A stretch of 47,841 nt of DNA, taken from the NCBI GenBank assembly GCA_009838965.1, contig VXQP01000105.1, forward strand, positions 1-47,841. The letters are read 5' to 3'. A program made the translations under genes and the position numbers. Source of the stretch: Chloroflexota bacterium (lineage in GTDB: Bacteria; Chloroflexota; Dehalococcoidia; Lucifugimonadales; Australimonadaceae). Below the pieces are notes generated by a model. The model searched no databases and was not told where the DNA came from. It saw only the letters and a list, made by a program, of their open reading frames with translations. Of this stretch, positions 32,636 to 40,641 are shown piece by piece (within the stretch, counting starts at the first letter, position 1; every line of letters starts with the position of its first letter).

Positions 32636-32737
32636 GGTTCCATGACTGTCGTACCGGCAACACTCATAGATTGCGTCTATGGCTCTCAGGCTCAGCTATC
32701 GACGGAGTCTATAGCTCCGGCGCAAAACTTGTTTTCG

Positions 32738-32889
32738 TTGGCCACCTTGTTCAATTTTCGCGGGAAGCAGGTCGTGGCCTTGCACACAGCGGCACAAGGT
32801 GGCCAAGGTGGCCAAATCGAATGGACGATTTACTCGTAACGCCGGCAACAAGGTGGCCAGAATTCTCCCTGGTGGGCCACCTTGTTCAA
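32738..32889. repeat. Cluster of inverted and direct GGCCACCTTGTT repeats
   Basis: GGCCACCTTGTTCAA occurs at 32740-32754 and 32875-32889. The reverse form (A)ACAAGGTGGCC occurs at 32794-32804 and 32847-32858, and AAGGTGGCC again at 32805-32813. The pair 32847-32858 / 32875-32886 is a perfect 12-bp stem with a 16-bp spacer. The cluster ends 40 bp before the -35 of the rightward promoter. Confidence 0.75.
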
Positions 32890-32928
32890 GATGAGGTCGC
32901 GTCGGCTGCTGGACACACGCGTTAAACA

Positions 32929-32957
32929 TTGACCCTCTCTCCCGCTGGGGGTATCTT
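32929..32957 (+). promoter_or_regulatory. Sigma70-like promoter of the dehydrogenase-Rieske operon
   Basis: TTGACC (32929-32934), a 17-bp spacer and TATCTT (32952-32957), among the better matches to consensus in the window. The leader to the ATG at 33031 is about 65 nt. Confidence 0.65.
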
Positions 32958-32965
32958 GTCGGCGT

Positions 32966-32987
32966 ACGTGTCCGCACGCGGACGCGT
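32966..32987 (+). promoter_or_regulatory. Inverted repeat at the predicted transcript start
   Basis: ACGTGTCCGC / GCGGACGCGT separated by 2 bp, matching at 9 of 10 arm positions. It begins about 8 bp after the -10, where a repressor would block initiation; as RNA it could also form a 5' hairpin. Confidence 0.4.
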
Positions 32988-33030
32988 CTGGCAGGATTGA
33001 AAGAAGAACCTCTAGTGGAGGCGAGGCGCG

Positions 33031-34152
33031 ATGGCAGAGAAGGCACTGGTTTCAGCGAAGGTGGGCCCGAACCAGACCGAGCAGATGGAATTTGATCTGC
33101 CGGACATCCCGGTAGACGGCGCGCTTCTGAAGGTAGAGGCGGCGGGAGTCTGCGGCAGCGACGTTGGCGGTTACGAGCGGGAGATGAGCGGGGGCCCGGT
33201 CATCATGGGTCATGAGAACGTCGGCTACCTCGCGAAGGTCGGCCACGTCTTTGCGAACCGCTGGGGCGTGAAGGAAGGCGACATGGTCGCATTGGAGGAG
33301 TACCTCCCGTGCGGTCGCTGCGAGTTCTGCCGCGTCGGCGAGTACCGCCACTGCTTCGCCACCGACGCTTCCGCGAACGCCTCCGCCATCCGCTACGGCT
33401 CGACGTCTGTGGAAGTGGCACCGTCACTGTGGGGCGGCTACGCGCAGTATCTCTACGTTCCCCCGAACGCGCCGCTGCACAAGGTACCTGACGGCATCAC
33501 GGCCGAGGAGGCCGCGATGGCCCTGCCCATGGGCAACGGGATCCAGTGGGCACTCATCGAGGGCCAGGTCGGCTACGGCAAGAGCGTCCTCATCCAGGGG
33601 CCCGGCCAGCAGGGGCTTGCCTGCGTCGTTGCGTCGAAGCAGGCGGGCGCAGATTGCATCATCATCACCGGCAAAGGCGCAAAGGATGCCCGGCGGATGG
33701 AGGTTGCACGAGCCCTCGGCGCCGATTTCACTATCGATATCGACGAGGAAGACCCGCTCCCCCGTATCAAGGAGATAACCGGCGGCGGACCGGAAGCCGG
33801 TGTGGACGTGGTCGTGGACTGCACCTCCCATGCAGGTAAGGGGCCGACGCTCCTCGCCATCGAGGCGACGAAGCGCAAGGGCGGCAGGATGGTCGCGCAG
33901 GCGGAAGCCCCGATCTTCCCTGACTTCCCCATCGGCAGGCTCACGCGCAAGTACATGACCCTGGCCAGCGCACGCGGCCACAGCTTCGAGGCGGTAGAGC
34001 TTGCACTGCGCCAGATCGCGTCGCACCGCTTCCCGCTCGAGCTCATGCGGACGCACACGTTCGGGCTGGTGGATGTCCACACCGCCATCCGGGCAGTGGC
34101 CGGAGAGGGCTACGACGACGCCATCCACGTATCCATCCTTCCCTGGGAGTAA
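33031..34152 (+). CDS. Zinc-dependent medium-chain alcohol dehydrogenase (Rieske-linked subgroup)
   Basis: 373-aa NAD(P)-dependent dehydrogenase. Catalytic zinc: Cys41 (GVCGSD) and His61-Glu62 (MGHENVG). Structural zinc: C94-x2-C97-x2-C100-x7-C108. Cofactor loop: QGPGQQG. ATG follows GGAGGCGAGGCGCG. The product closely parallels that of 8198-9295, including RWGVKEGD and the [17 protein letters not shown] / TTDVWPSIWGGFSQYMY block. In both places the partner gene is a Rieske oxygenase, but the gene order is reversed (here dehydrogenase first). Transcribed from a clear promoter with an inverted repeat at the transcript start, it seems independently regulated. A role coupled to the Rieske product is inferred. 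Confidence 0.9.
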   Translation: MAEKALVSAKVGPNQTEQMEFDLPDIPVDGALLKVEAAGVCGSDVGGYEREMSGGPVIMGHENVGYLAKVGHVFANRWGVKEGDMVALEEYLPCGRCEFCRVGEYRHCFATDASANASAIRYGSTSVEVAPSLWGGYAQYLYVPPNAPLHKVPDGITAEEAAMALPMGNGIQWALIEGQVGYGKSVLIQGPGQQGLACVVASKQAGADCIIITGKGAKDARRMEVARALGADFTIDIDEEDPLPRIKEITGGGPEAGVDVVVDCTSHAGKGPTLLAIEATKRKGGRMVAQAEAPIFPDFPIGRLTRKYMTLASARGHSFEAVELALRQIASHRFPLELMRTHTFGLVDVHTAIRAVAGEGYDDAIHVSILPWE

Positions 34153-34192
34153 GGCAAGCAGGACAACGTCTCCATCAGGAGGTAACGAGACC

Positions 34193-35527
34193 ATGCTCTC
34201 GATAACTGAGAACGAGAAACTGACACAGGTCGGCCCCGGGACGCCGATGGGCGACTACATCCGCCGTTTCTGGATGCCCTTCCGCCTCTCCAGCGACGTC
34301 CCCGAGGCGGACGGCGAACCTGTGCGCGTCCGTCTCATGGGCGAAGATCTGCTCGCTTTCCGCAGCACGGACGGGAAGGTCGGTCTGATCCAGCGCAACT
34401 GCCCGCACCGCTGGGCTGACCTGTTCTACGGGCGCAATGAGGAGAACGGCCTCCGCTGCACCTACCACGGCTGGAAGTACGACGCGCAGGGCAACTGCGT
34501 CGACATGCCGACCGAGACCGACGAGAGCAGTTACAAGGACAAGATCAAGATAGCGGCCTACCCGGTGGAGGAAGTCGCAGGCCTTCTCTGGACGTACATG
34601 GGGCCGAAAGACCTGACCCCTGAGCTGCCTGACTTCGAGTACCTCCGTGTGCCGGAGTCTCACCGGTTCGCCTCATGGAACTGGCAGCAGACCAACTACG
34701 CCCAGGCGATCGAAGGCGGCATCGATTCCGCTCACTCCAACTACCTGCATGCCACGCTGGATGCATACCACATGACCGACGCCTGGCAGGACCAGTGGCA
34801 GCGTTCCCAGAACCTCCGCGACAAGTACCACGCACGCGACCAGCACCCGAAGTTCTTCGCCGAGGACACCGACTACGGCGTCATCACGGGCGCTCGGCGC
34901 GACACCGGCGAAGGGGAGTTCTACTGGCGCTACAACCTCTTCCTGCTGCCGTTCTACACCATGCCGCCGTCGGCCCCGTCCCAGAAGTTCTTCCACGCGT
35001 TCGTGCCCATAGACGACCTCCACAACATGCGCTGGACGTTCGTGTGGAACCTCAAGAGCGCGCTGCCGTCGGGCTCGATCGAGGAATGGCGGAACGGCGC
35101 GGGCCTGCACGCTGCGTCGCTCCCCGGCCAATTCCGCATCGGCTCCACCGCCGACTCCGTTCCCATCTTTGCGGAGCACTTCCCGCTCCGCAACAAGGAG
35201 AACGACTACCTCATCAGCCGCGACTACCAGAAGCGGCTCACCTTCACCGGCATCACCGGCACTGGCGAGCAGGACCTCTCCGTGCAGGAAGGCATGGGGC
35301 ACATCACCCCACGCAACAAGGAGCACCTCGGCACCACGGACATCGGCATCATCAAGTCCCGCCGCCGTCTGCTGAAAGAGGCCACTGCATTGCAGGACGG
35401 AGAGGAGCCCTACTCCGCATCCCACGGCAGTGTCTACTACGTTCGTGCGGGAGACACCCTTCTCTCTCCCGAAGAGAACTGGGTGCACGACCAGAAGATC
35501 AAGAACCTGCAGACCGCTACCTGGTAG
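34193..35527 (+). CDS. Rieske [2Fe-2S] aromatic-ring oxygenase, alpha subunit (phthalate-dioxygenase type)
   Basis: Terminal oxygenase of 444 aa. Rieske cluster ligands are C70-x-H72 and C89-x2-H92 (CPHRW, CTYHGW). The mononuclear iron triad is D178-x2-H181-x4-H186 (DSAHSNYLH). The start is ATG at 34193 after CAGGAGGTAACGAGACC; the frame is open further upstream, but that part overlaps the dehydrogenase gene. It matches the 9311-10636 protein from the opening (ML-SIT/SVE ... VGPGTPMGD) to the C-terminal KEHLG-TDI-II--RR-L block. It forms a two-gene operon with the dehydrogenase 40 bp upstream, ended by a hairpin at 35554-35582. Reductase partner not encoded here. Expected role: hydroxylation or O-demethylation of an aromatic or similar ring. 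Confidence 0.93.
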   Translation: MLSITENEKLTQVGPGTPMGDYIRRFWMPFRLSSDVPEADGEPVRVRLMGEDLLAFRSTDGKVGLIQRNCPHRWADLFYGRNEENGLRCTYHGWKYDAQGNCVDMPTETDESSYKDKIKIAAYPVEEVAGLLWTYMGPKDLTPELPDFEYLRVPESHRFASWNWQQTNYAQAIEGGIDSAHSNYLHATLDAYHMTDAWQDQWQRSQNLRDKYHARDQHPKFFAEDTDYGVITGARRDTGEGEFYWRYNLFLLPFYTMPPSAPSQKFFHAFVPIDDLHNMRWTFVWNLKSALPSGSIEEWRNGAGLHAASLPGQFRIGSTADSVPIFAEHFPLRNKENDYLISRDYQKRLTFTGITGTGEQDLSVQEGMGHITPRNKEHLGTTDIGIIKSRRRLLKEATALQDGEEPYSASHGSVYYVRAGDTLLSPEENWVHDQKIKNLQTATW

Positions 35528-35553
35528 CGCGTCCATCCCCACTGGACGTAACG

Positions 35554-35582
35554 ACGAGGGCAGGAGATTCTCCTGCCCTCGT
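35554..35582 (+). terminator. Rho-independent-like terminator after the Rieske gene
   Basis: A stem of up to 14 bp (ACGAGGGCAGGAGA / TCTCCTGCCCTCGT), essentially perfect, begins 26 bp after the Rieske stop. It is followed by the weakly T-rich GTTAGTATTC. It separates the catabolic genes from the repair/housekeeping genes. Confidence 0.7.
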
Positions 35583-35621
35583 TAGTATTCTGCGCGCGAT
35601 ACCGAACTGCACCGGCTCGGT

Positions 35622-35627
35622 TAGAAT
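35622..35627 (+). promoter_or_regulatory. -10-like element close to the AlkD-like start (near-leaderless)
   Basis: TAGAAT (35622-35627) ends 11 bp before the ATG at 35639, and there is no Shine-Dalgarno between them. This would give a transcript starting within a few bases of the start codon. The -35 is poor, so this is a weak call. Confidence 0.3.
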
Positions 35628-35638
35628 GACCTCACGTC

Positions 35639-36397
35639 ATGACGAACCGTCGCTATCAACGTTCCGCACCCGCGCCTCCTCCTGATCCCGCGCTGGTGGA
35701 GGGCAGCGCGAATGAAGTCCGCCGCCGGTTGCGCCAGGCTGGCCGTAAGGACGTAGCCGAACGCATCCGCAAGGAGGCAGGCCGGGACGCGCCTTGCTAT
35801 GGAGTGCCGTCTGCCGAGGTCTATCGCATCGGACTAGACCTCGTCCGGCGGCTGCGCTCCGTGGGGCTTCCCGCCACCATCGCTATCGCGGACAACCTCT
35901 TCCGCACCGGCAACGTCGAGGAAGGACTCGTCGGCGCGCAGATAGTCGGCGCGCTGGCGCGCCTCATCACTGGCGACGACTTCCAGCGCATCGAACCGTG
36001 GGGGGATACGCTGACCGCCCCGCAAACGGCTGATGCTCTGGGTGCGAACTGCCTCAGCCCGGCCCTTGCTGCCAAGCCCTCCCTCGTCAAGACGATGCGC
36101 GAGTGGGCGCGCTCCTCGAATCCCTCCAAGCGGCGCGCAGCCGTCTCCGCGTTCGGCCCGCTCGTGCGGGAAGGGCGTTTCATGACGGATGCACTCGAAG
36201 TCGCCGAGGTCGTCATGAAAGACGACAGCGAGGAAGTACAGCGTGGTGTCGGTACGATGCTCATGGAGGCGACTCGTCTGAAATCCGACCGCGTTGTCGA
36301 GTTCCTCATGGAATGGAGAGAGCAGAGCCCCCGCCTCATCCTCCAGACCGCTGCTACCAAGCTACGGCCTGCCCAGCGCGGACAGGTACTCGGCTGA
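35639..36397 (+). CDS. DNA alkylation repair protein, AlkD-like (HEAT-like repeats)
   Basis: 252-aa all-helical protein resembling AlkD, a DNA glycosylase that removes alkylated bases using a solenoid of HEAT-like repeats. Visible features are YGVPSAEVYRIGLDL near 53-67, the repeat SNPSKRRAAVSAFGPLVREGR, and MKDDSEEVQRGVGTMLMEATR, which matches the DN-WVRKAIGWALRE helix pair of AlkD. The Trp of that helix is absent, so base excision activity is uncertain. The N-terminal 30 residues are Pro-rich. Its TGA overlaps the ATG of the following membrane-protein gene (TGATG), indicating coupling. A terminator lies upstream, so it starts a new transcription unit. Confidence 0.75.
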   Translation: MTNRRYQRSAPAPPPDPALVEGSANEVRRRLRQAGRKDVAERIRKEAGRDAPCYGVPSAEVYRIGLDLVRRLRSVGLPATIAIADNLFRTGNVEEGLVGAQIVGALARLITGDDFQRIEPWGDTLTAPQTADALGANCLSPALAAKPSLVKTMREWARSSNPSKRRAAVSAFGPLVREGRFMTDALEVAEVVMKDDSEEVQRGVGTMLMEATRLKSDRVVEFLMEWREQSPRLILQTAATKLRPAQRGQVLG

Positions 36398-36768
36398 TGA
36401 CGAACAACCCGGAGGCGCGTCCTGCCCCCGGCATCGGACGGCGGCTCTATCGCGGGTTCGCATTCGCGCTCATCGTTGGTCTGGCCGGCGCCGGGCTCAG
36501 CGGCGTCCCGGCCCTCTTCATCCAATCGATATTCGTCGGCGAGGCCCAGCGGTGCATCGAGGCCATCGAGATGGCCGAGGCGGGAGGCGATGTGACGCTG
36601 ACCTGTCCTGACGAGTTCACCGATCCACCGGTCTGGCTGCCCGTCATCATGGTGGTTGGGGGCACAGCCCTTGGCGCGGCTGGAGGCCTTGCTTACGGCA
36701 TAGCCTCACCAGGGCGCAGAGCACGCGGTTCCACGCCTCGGGCGGAGTCTCCATGGCTGCCCTTCTGA
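36397..36768 (+). CDS. Small membrane protein of unknown function
   Basis: 123 aa with two predicted transmembrane helices (about 20-43, FAFALIVGLAGAGLSGVPAL; about 78-100, LPVIMVVGGTALGAAGGLAY). The extracytoplasmic loop of about 35 residues between them holds two cysteines (QRCIEA, LTCPDE) that could form a disulfide. The C-terminal tail is basic, with RRARGS. The ATG shares a base with the stop of the AlkD-like gene, so translation is coupled. I do not recognise the family. It could be a membrane partner or merely a hitchhiking gene. Confidence 0.6.
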   Translation: MTNNPEARPAPGIGRRLYRGFAFALIVGLAGAGLSGVPALFIQSIFVGEAQRCIEAIEMAEAGGDVTLTCPDEFTDPPVWLPVIMVVGGTALGAAGGLAYGIASPGRRARGSTPRAESPWLPF

Positions 36769-36834
36769 GAGCGAATAGAGCACGGCGGATTCCGCGCAAC
36801 TGCCGTCGCTAAGGCGTCGCACCTGCCATTTTGG

Positions 36835-36854
36835 CCGTGTATCCTTAAACACGG
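36835..36854 (+). promoter_or_regulatory. Short inverted repeat before the TolB-like gene
   Basis: CCGTGT-N8-ACACGG followed by TTTCTCTC lies 8 bp before the ATG at 36863 and covers the place where a ribosome site would be. No clear SD is seen. It could be a weak terminator for the upstream pair or a translational control hairpin. Confidence 0.35.
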
Positions 36855-36862
36855 TTTCTCTC

Positions 36863-37897
36863 ATGCGATATCACTTCATTCGCGTTCCTATCGCTGTACT
36901 CACGGTCGTCCTCCTTCTGGGGACGGCGCTGCCTGCGTGCACCCCCTTCCCGGAACCTGACTACATCACCTACACGTCGGGACTCCCGGGTGCTCGCGAC
37001 ATCGCAGTCGTCCGGCCGGATGGCGGCCACGCGTTCATACTTACCGACGATCCTCAGGGGCTCTCTTCCGACAACTTCGAACCCGTCTGGGACCCCAACC
37101 GCCAGCGTATCGCCTTCCTCAGCAACCGTGACGGGAACATCGAGGTCTACGTCGGTGTGGCTTCCGAGGACGCGCCCGTTTTCTACCGGATTACCAACTC
37201 AGAGTTCGACGAATCCCAGGTCTCCTGGTCCGCAGATGGCAATCGCATCGCGTACACGTCCGAGGACCATGAGGGGAGGCGCACCGTTCAGCACGTTGCG
37301 CTCAACGAGCTCGTCCCGACCGCCGTTGTATTCGGAAGCGAAGGCGAAACCGACGCTGCGTGGTCTCCCACTGACAACCTGATCGTCTTTGCCAAGCTCA
37401 AGGAGAACGGCGAGTCCGATGGCATCTTCCTCCGTGACCCTTCGAATGTGAATATCGTCCAGCTCACCGCAGGCCCCCACCACTTCCCCACATGGGCGCC
37501 GGACGGCAAGAGCATCGCCTACGTCTCTACCCAGAACGATGGCCAAAAGGACATCTACGTCATCAACGTCAGCGCGCTCGGTCCCACCTCGGAACCGCTC
37601 CGGGTCACCCAGGATGGCGCTGACGACTACGGACCCTCATGGTCGCGGGACGGCAGCAGGATCGCGTTCATCTCCGACCGCTCCGGCAATGCCGACGTCT
37701 ATACCATCGCCCCGAACGGAGGCGGCTTGGTGATGATCACGCAGAACGCCGTGAACGAGTTGTCGGTTGCATGGGGGCCCGACGGCAGCCTCGTCTTCCC
37801 TTCCGGCCCGGAGGACCGGACGGCGCTCTTCATCGCGGACGCAGACGGCCAGCAGCAACTCACGTCCGGTGCGACAGCGACCTTCCCGGACTGGTAG
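36863..37897 (+). CDS. TolB-like beta-propeller lipoprotein (PD40/WD40-like repeats)
   Basis: 344-aa exported protein. The signal peptide ends in lipobox ALPAC with Cys26, and here there is no Pro/Thr tether. The rest is a run of about six PD40 blades with the repeat pattern P-W/F-x-P/D-D-G-x-x-I-A-F/Y-x-S (for example QRIAFLSNRDGNIEVYV, NRIAYTSEDHEGRR, SRIAFISDRSGNADVYT). Such propellers usually bind proteins or peptides at the cell surface. A TolB role with Pal is unlikely, as no tol genes are present. The start was chosen for the signal peptide. It precedes the nuclease gene by 9 bp, possibly in one transcript, with no functional link visible. Confidence 0.85.
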   Translation: MRYHFIRVPIAVLTVVLLLGTALPACTPFPEPDYITYTSGLPGARDIAVVRPDGGHAFILTDDPQGLSSDNFEPVWDPNRQRIAFLSNRDGNIEVYVGVASEDAPVFYRITNSEFDESQVSWSADGNRIAYTSEDHEGRRTVQHVALNELVPTAVVFGSEGETDAAWSPTDNLIVFAKLKENGESDGIFLRDPSNVNIVQLTAGPHHFPTWAPDGKSIAYVSTQNDGQKDIYVINVSALGPTSEPLRVTQDGADDYGPSWSRDGSRIAFISDRSGNADVYTIAPNGGGLVMITQNAVNELSVAWGPDGSLVFPSGPEDRTALFIADADGQQQLTSGATATFPDW

Positions 37898-37906
37898 CCT
37901 CCCTTC

Positions 37907-39700
37907 GTGGGGATCGACGCTCTCACCCATAGTGACGCAGGAATCTTTGCCGCCCCTGCTTCTCCCGAAGCATGGGGGGACTGGGTCTCGGCCACGCGGC
38001 TGAGGGGTTATCTCCTGAAGAACACGCTCGGCGACTGGCTCAATCTGTACGGCGAGGCCAACGGATTCCAGCGTGACGACGCATCAGAAGATTACGATGA
38101 GCGACTCGTCTTCGCGCCGTTCATCATGGGACAGGGGGGCAGGTTCGAGACAGCAGTCGCCGCGCACCTCAACTCCCTCCACGAGCTCACGACCATCTCT
38201 CGCGAAGCGGACGACGTGCGGGAGTTGGAGGTCGCCCGGCAGACCTTCCAGGCACTCGCGGATGGCAGGCCCATCATCCACCAGGCCGTGCTCTGGAACC
38301 CGGAATCCAGGACCTACGGTGCGGCCGACTTCCTCATCCGTTCCGACGTCTTCGACGCGCTGTTCCCCGGGCATCTCGCGCCGGGAGAAGCCGCCATCGC
38401 CGCGCCGGACCTCGGAGGGTCGTGGCACTACGTCGTGGTGGACGCCAAGTTCACCACGGTACACGCCTCCAAACAGGGCGAGGTCGGCAACAGCGGCTCG
38501 TCGCCCGCCTACAAGGCGCAGCTGTATGTCTACAACGACGCGCTTGCCCGCCTGCAGGGCTACGCACCGCGTCGGGCGTTCCTGCTCGGGCGCAGTTGGG
38601 AGCAGAGTTCGGAGCGCGTAACCAATGCCATGAAGCGGCTCGGCCAGGTTTCCATGAGCGCGGAAGTGCAAGTGGAAGTGGAGGCTGCGGCTGCGTGGGT
38701 GCGCAGACTGCGCTCGGAGGGCGCGCAGTGGCAGCCGCTGCCGACGCCGACGGTACCCGAGCTGTGGCCCTCCGGTGGGGACTGGCCCTGGGAGAAAGCT
38801 GTCAAGGACATCACAGAGAGGTTGGAAGACCTCACGCAACTCTGGCAGGTCGGCACTGAGAGGCGTGACAAGGCTGTGCGCAACGGCATCACCTCTTGGC
38901 ATGACCCGCAGGCTACCGCCGAATCGCTCGGTGTGACGGGGCCGAGCACGCAACCGGTACTGGAGGCGATCCTCGACGTGCACCGGAACGACGGCCCGGT
39001 TGTTCGCCCCACCCATGTCCGCGCCGCGGAGAGCGAATGGCGTGCGCAGCCTCCGCTCGAGTTCTTCGTGGACTTCGAGTACGTCACCGATCTGAAAGAT
39101 GACTTCTCCACGTTCCCCGAACGCGGCGGGCAGACCATCATCTTCATGATCGGCTGCGGGCACATGGAGAACGGCGAGTGGAAGTTCGCGCAGTTCACCA
39201 CCGATCGCCTGGACGAACCCAGCGAGGCGCGTGCGATAGACGCGTGGCTCGCCCACATGCGGGAGACCCAGGCCCGGCTCGGGGGTGAGGATGAGCCGCG
39301 CCTCTTCCACTGGGCACCTGCGGAAGAGGTCAACTACGAGACGGCGTACAACTCGGCGCGGAAGCGGCATCCTGCGAAAGGCTGGCCCACCGTCAACTGG
39401 TTCGACCTGCTGCGGAAGGTCGTTCGCAAGGAACCGGTCGTCGTCCGTGGTTCGATGGGCTTCGGGCTCAAGTCCGTCGCCCGGGCGTTCCATAGCCACG
39501 GACTCATAGAGACCGACTGGGGCAGCTCCAAGGTGGACGGGATGGGCGCGATGGTCGGCGCGTGGCGCTGCGACGACGAGGCTGCCGAGCGTGGTGTTTG
39601 CCTCATCGACACCCCGCTCATGGAAGAGATCGCCGCCTACAACGAAGTGGACTGCAAGGTGATGCAGGAGATCCTCCACTACCTCCGCGCTCACCACTAG
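37907..39700 (+). CDS. Two-domain nuclease: RecB-like PD-(D/E)XK plus RNase-H-like exonuclease (TM0106 family)
   Basis: 597 aa. The N-terminal half has the RecB-type nuclease motifs (RFETAVAAHL; GAADFLIRSD as motif I Asp; YVVVDAKFTT as the D-x-K; QLYVYNDALAR as the QxxxY motif). The C-terminal third is an RNase-H/DEDD-like fold with FFVDFEYV (D-x-E) and the closing YNEVDCKVMQEI. The middle contains a helix-rich linker. The layout matches the uncharacterised TM0106/YprB-type nuclease family; biological role unknown (DNA repair or RNA processing). No helicase or CRISPR genes are adjacent. The GTG start at 37907 is the only one after the previous stop with a reasonable fit and has no clear SD, so the start is less certain than the frame. 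Confidence 0.82.
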   Translation: MGIDALTHSDAGIFAAPASPEAWGDWVSATRLRGYLLKNTLGDWLNLYGEANGFQRDDASEDYDERLVFAPFIMGQGGRFETAVAAHLNSLHELTTISREADDVRELEVARQTFQALADGRPIIHQAVLWNPESRTYGAADFLIRSDVFDALFPGHLAPGEAAIAAPDLGGSWHYVVVDAKFTTVHASKQGEVGNSGSSPAYKAQLYVYNDALARLQGYAPRRAFLLGRSWEQSSERVTNAMKRLGQVSMSAEVQVEVEAAAAWVRRLRSEGAQWQPLPTPTVPELWPSGGDWPWEKAVKDITERLEDLTQLWQVGTERRDKAVRNGITSWHDPQATAESLGVTGPSTQPVLEAILDVHRNDGPVVRPTHVRAAESEWRAQPPLEFFVDFEYVTDLKDDFSTFPERGGQTIIFMIGCGHMENGEWKFAQFTTDRLDEPSEARAIDAWLAHMRETQARLGGEDEPRLFHWAPAEEVNYETAYNSARKRHPAKGWPTVNWFDLLRKVVRKEPVVVRGSMGFGLKSVARAFHSHGLIETDWGSSKVDGMGAMVGAWRCDDEAAERGVCLIDTPLMEEIAAYNEVDCKVMQEILHYLRAHH

Positions 39701-39753
39701 TCGCCTCTCCGAACTCTGCCGAAATCGTTTCATCTGCAATCCTCTAGCCTCTC

Positions 39754-39782
39754 TTGCCGGGTACCGTTAGGGGTGCTACCAT
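39754..39782 (+). promoter_or_regulatory. Candidate promoter of the etfBA genes
   Basis: TTGCCG (39754-39759), a 17-bp spacer and TACCAT (39777-39782) in the 146-bp gap before etfB. A second -10-like TATAGT lies at 39827-39832 without a matching -35. Choice between them is open. Confidence 0.35.
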
Positions 39783-39846
39783 CCGATTGTGCATTCTTTC
39801 TCAATCTTTCTGCTGACGATCCCGGATATAGTGAGGTCAGGCACGG

Positions 39847-40641
39847 ATGACGCTGCACATAGTGGTGACCGCCAAGCAAGTGCTCGACCCCGAAACCCCG
39901 CTATCCGCCTTCAACGTCGCCGATAACGCCGTCTCCACCGCGGGCAACATCCCCCCGGTTGTCAACGGGTACGACGAGCAGGCTGTCGAGGCGGCCCTGC
40001 GCATCAAGGAAGCCCACGGCGACGCGAAAGTCACTGTGCTCTCCTGCGGTACGGATTTCGCCCTGGACGTCATCAAGAAGCCACTGGCGATGGGGGCGGA
40101 CGAGCTCGTTCTTCTGCAGGATGCTGCCTTCGAGAATTCCATAGATCCCACCATGGCGGTCGCGGCGCTCACGGCTGCCATCCGCAAACTGGGCGACGTG
40201 GATATCGTCATCTCCGGGAGGCAGGCGAGCGACTGGGACAACGCGCAGGTGCCGCTTGGCGTTGCGGAGTCCCTCGGATGGGCGGTCGCGACCATCGGGC
40301 GGAAGGTCGACGTGCAGGACGGTACGGCTCGCGTCGAGCGCGTCCTGCCGGACGGCCACGAGACCGTCGAGGCGCCGCTGCCCGCAGTCGTAACCGTGTC
40401 GAACGAGCTGGGCACGCCCCGGTACCCCAACATGCGCGGCATCATGGCGGCGCGGCGCGTGCAGCCCACCGTCTGGACCGTTGCTGACCTCGACCTCGAC
40501 GGCACGGCCTCTCCTGCGTTCGAACTCGTGTCCCTGAAGAAACCGGAGCGCGCGGTGCAGACCGAGATGATTGCCGGCGACGACGACGCGGACGCTGGAC
40601 GCAAGCTCGCCCTCCGCCTCCGCGAGGAGCGGGTGCTCTGA
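39847..40641 (+). CDS. etfB: Electron transfer flavoprotein, beta subunit
   Basis: 264-aa beta subunit of ETF, the soluble FAD/AMP heterodimer that collects electrons from acyl-CoA and other dehydrogenases. Family features: TLHIVVTAKQVLDPE at the N-terminus, NGYDEQAVEAALRIKE, SGRQASDWDNAQVPLGVAESLG (AMP-binding region), and a C-terminal arm that would hold the alpha subunit. ATG follows GTGAGG. The stop overlaps the start of the alpha subunit by one base (TGATG). Length and motifs are those of a normal ETF, not the bifurcating type flanked by acyl-CoA dehydrogenase genes. It may serve dehydrogenases of the catabolic island, but no dehydrogenase is adjacent. Confidence 0.93.
   Translation: MTLHIVVTAKQVLDPETPLSAFNVADNAVSTAGNIPPVVNGYDEQAVEAALRIKEAHGDAKVTVLSCGTDFALDVIKKPLAMGADELVLLQDAAFENSIDPTMAVAALTAAIRKLGDVDIVISGRQASDWDNAQVPLGVAESLGWAVATIGRKVDVQDGTARVERVLPDGHETVEAPLPAVVTVSNELGTPRYPNMRGIMAARRVQPTVWTVADLDLDGTASPAFELVSLKKPERAVQTEMIAGDDDADAGRKLALRLREERVL

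Larger units (their letters stand above)
32395..33030. other. 636-bp gene-free divergent intergenic region
   Basis: Lies between two divergent zinc dehydrogenase genes. It contains two imperfect direct repeats, a cluster of GGCCACCTTGTT-type inverted repeats, a good rightward promoter and a promoter-proximal palindrome. Short open frames here have no start signals or recognisable protein features, and I do not call any of them. Confidence 0.6.

Noticed and set aside
32642-32839. 65-codon open frame in the repeat-rich intergenic region
   Set aside because: Consists largely of the GGCCACCTTGTT repeats (reads as GGQGGQ), no ribosome site, no similarity to known small proteins.
32738-32889. CRISPR-like array
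   Set aside because: Repeats are 12-15 bp, in both orientations and irregularly spaced; no cas genes.
36863-37897. Annotation as tolB
   Set aside because: It has a lipoprotein signal and no tolQRA/pal neighbours; only the propeller fold is supported.
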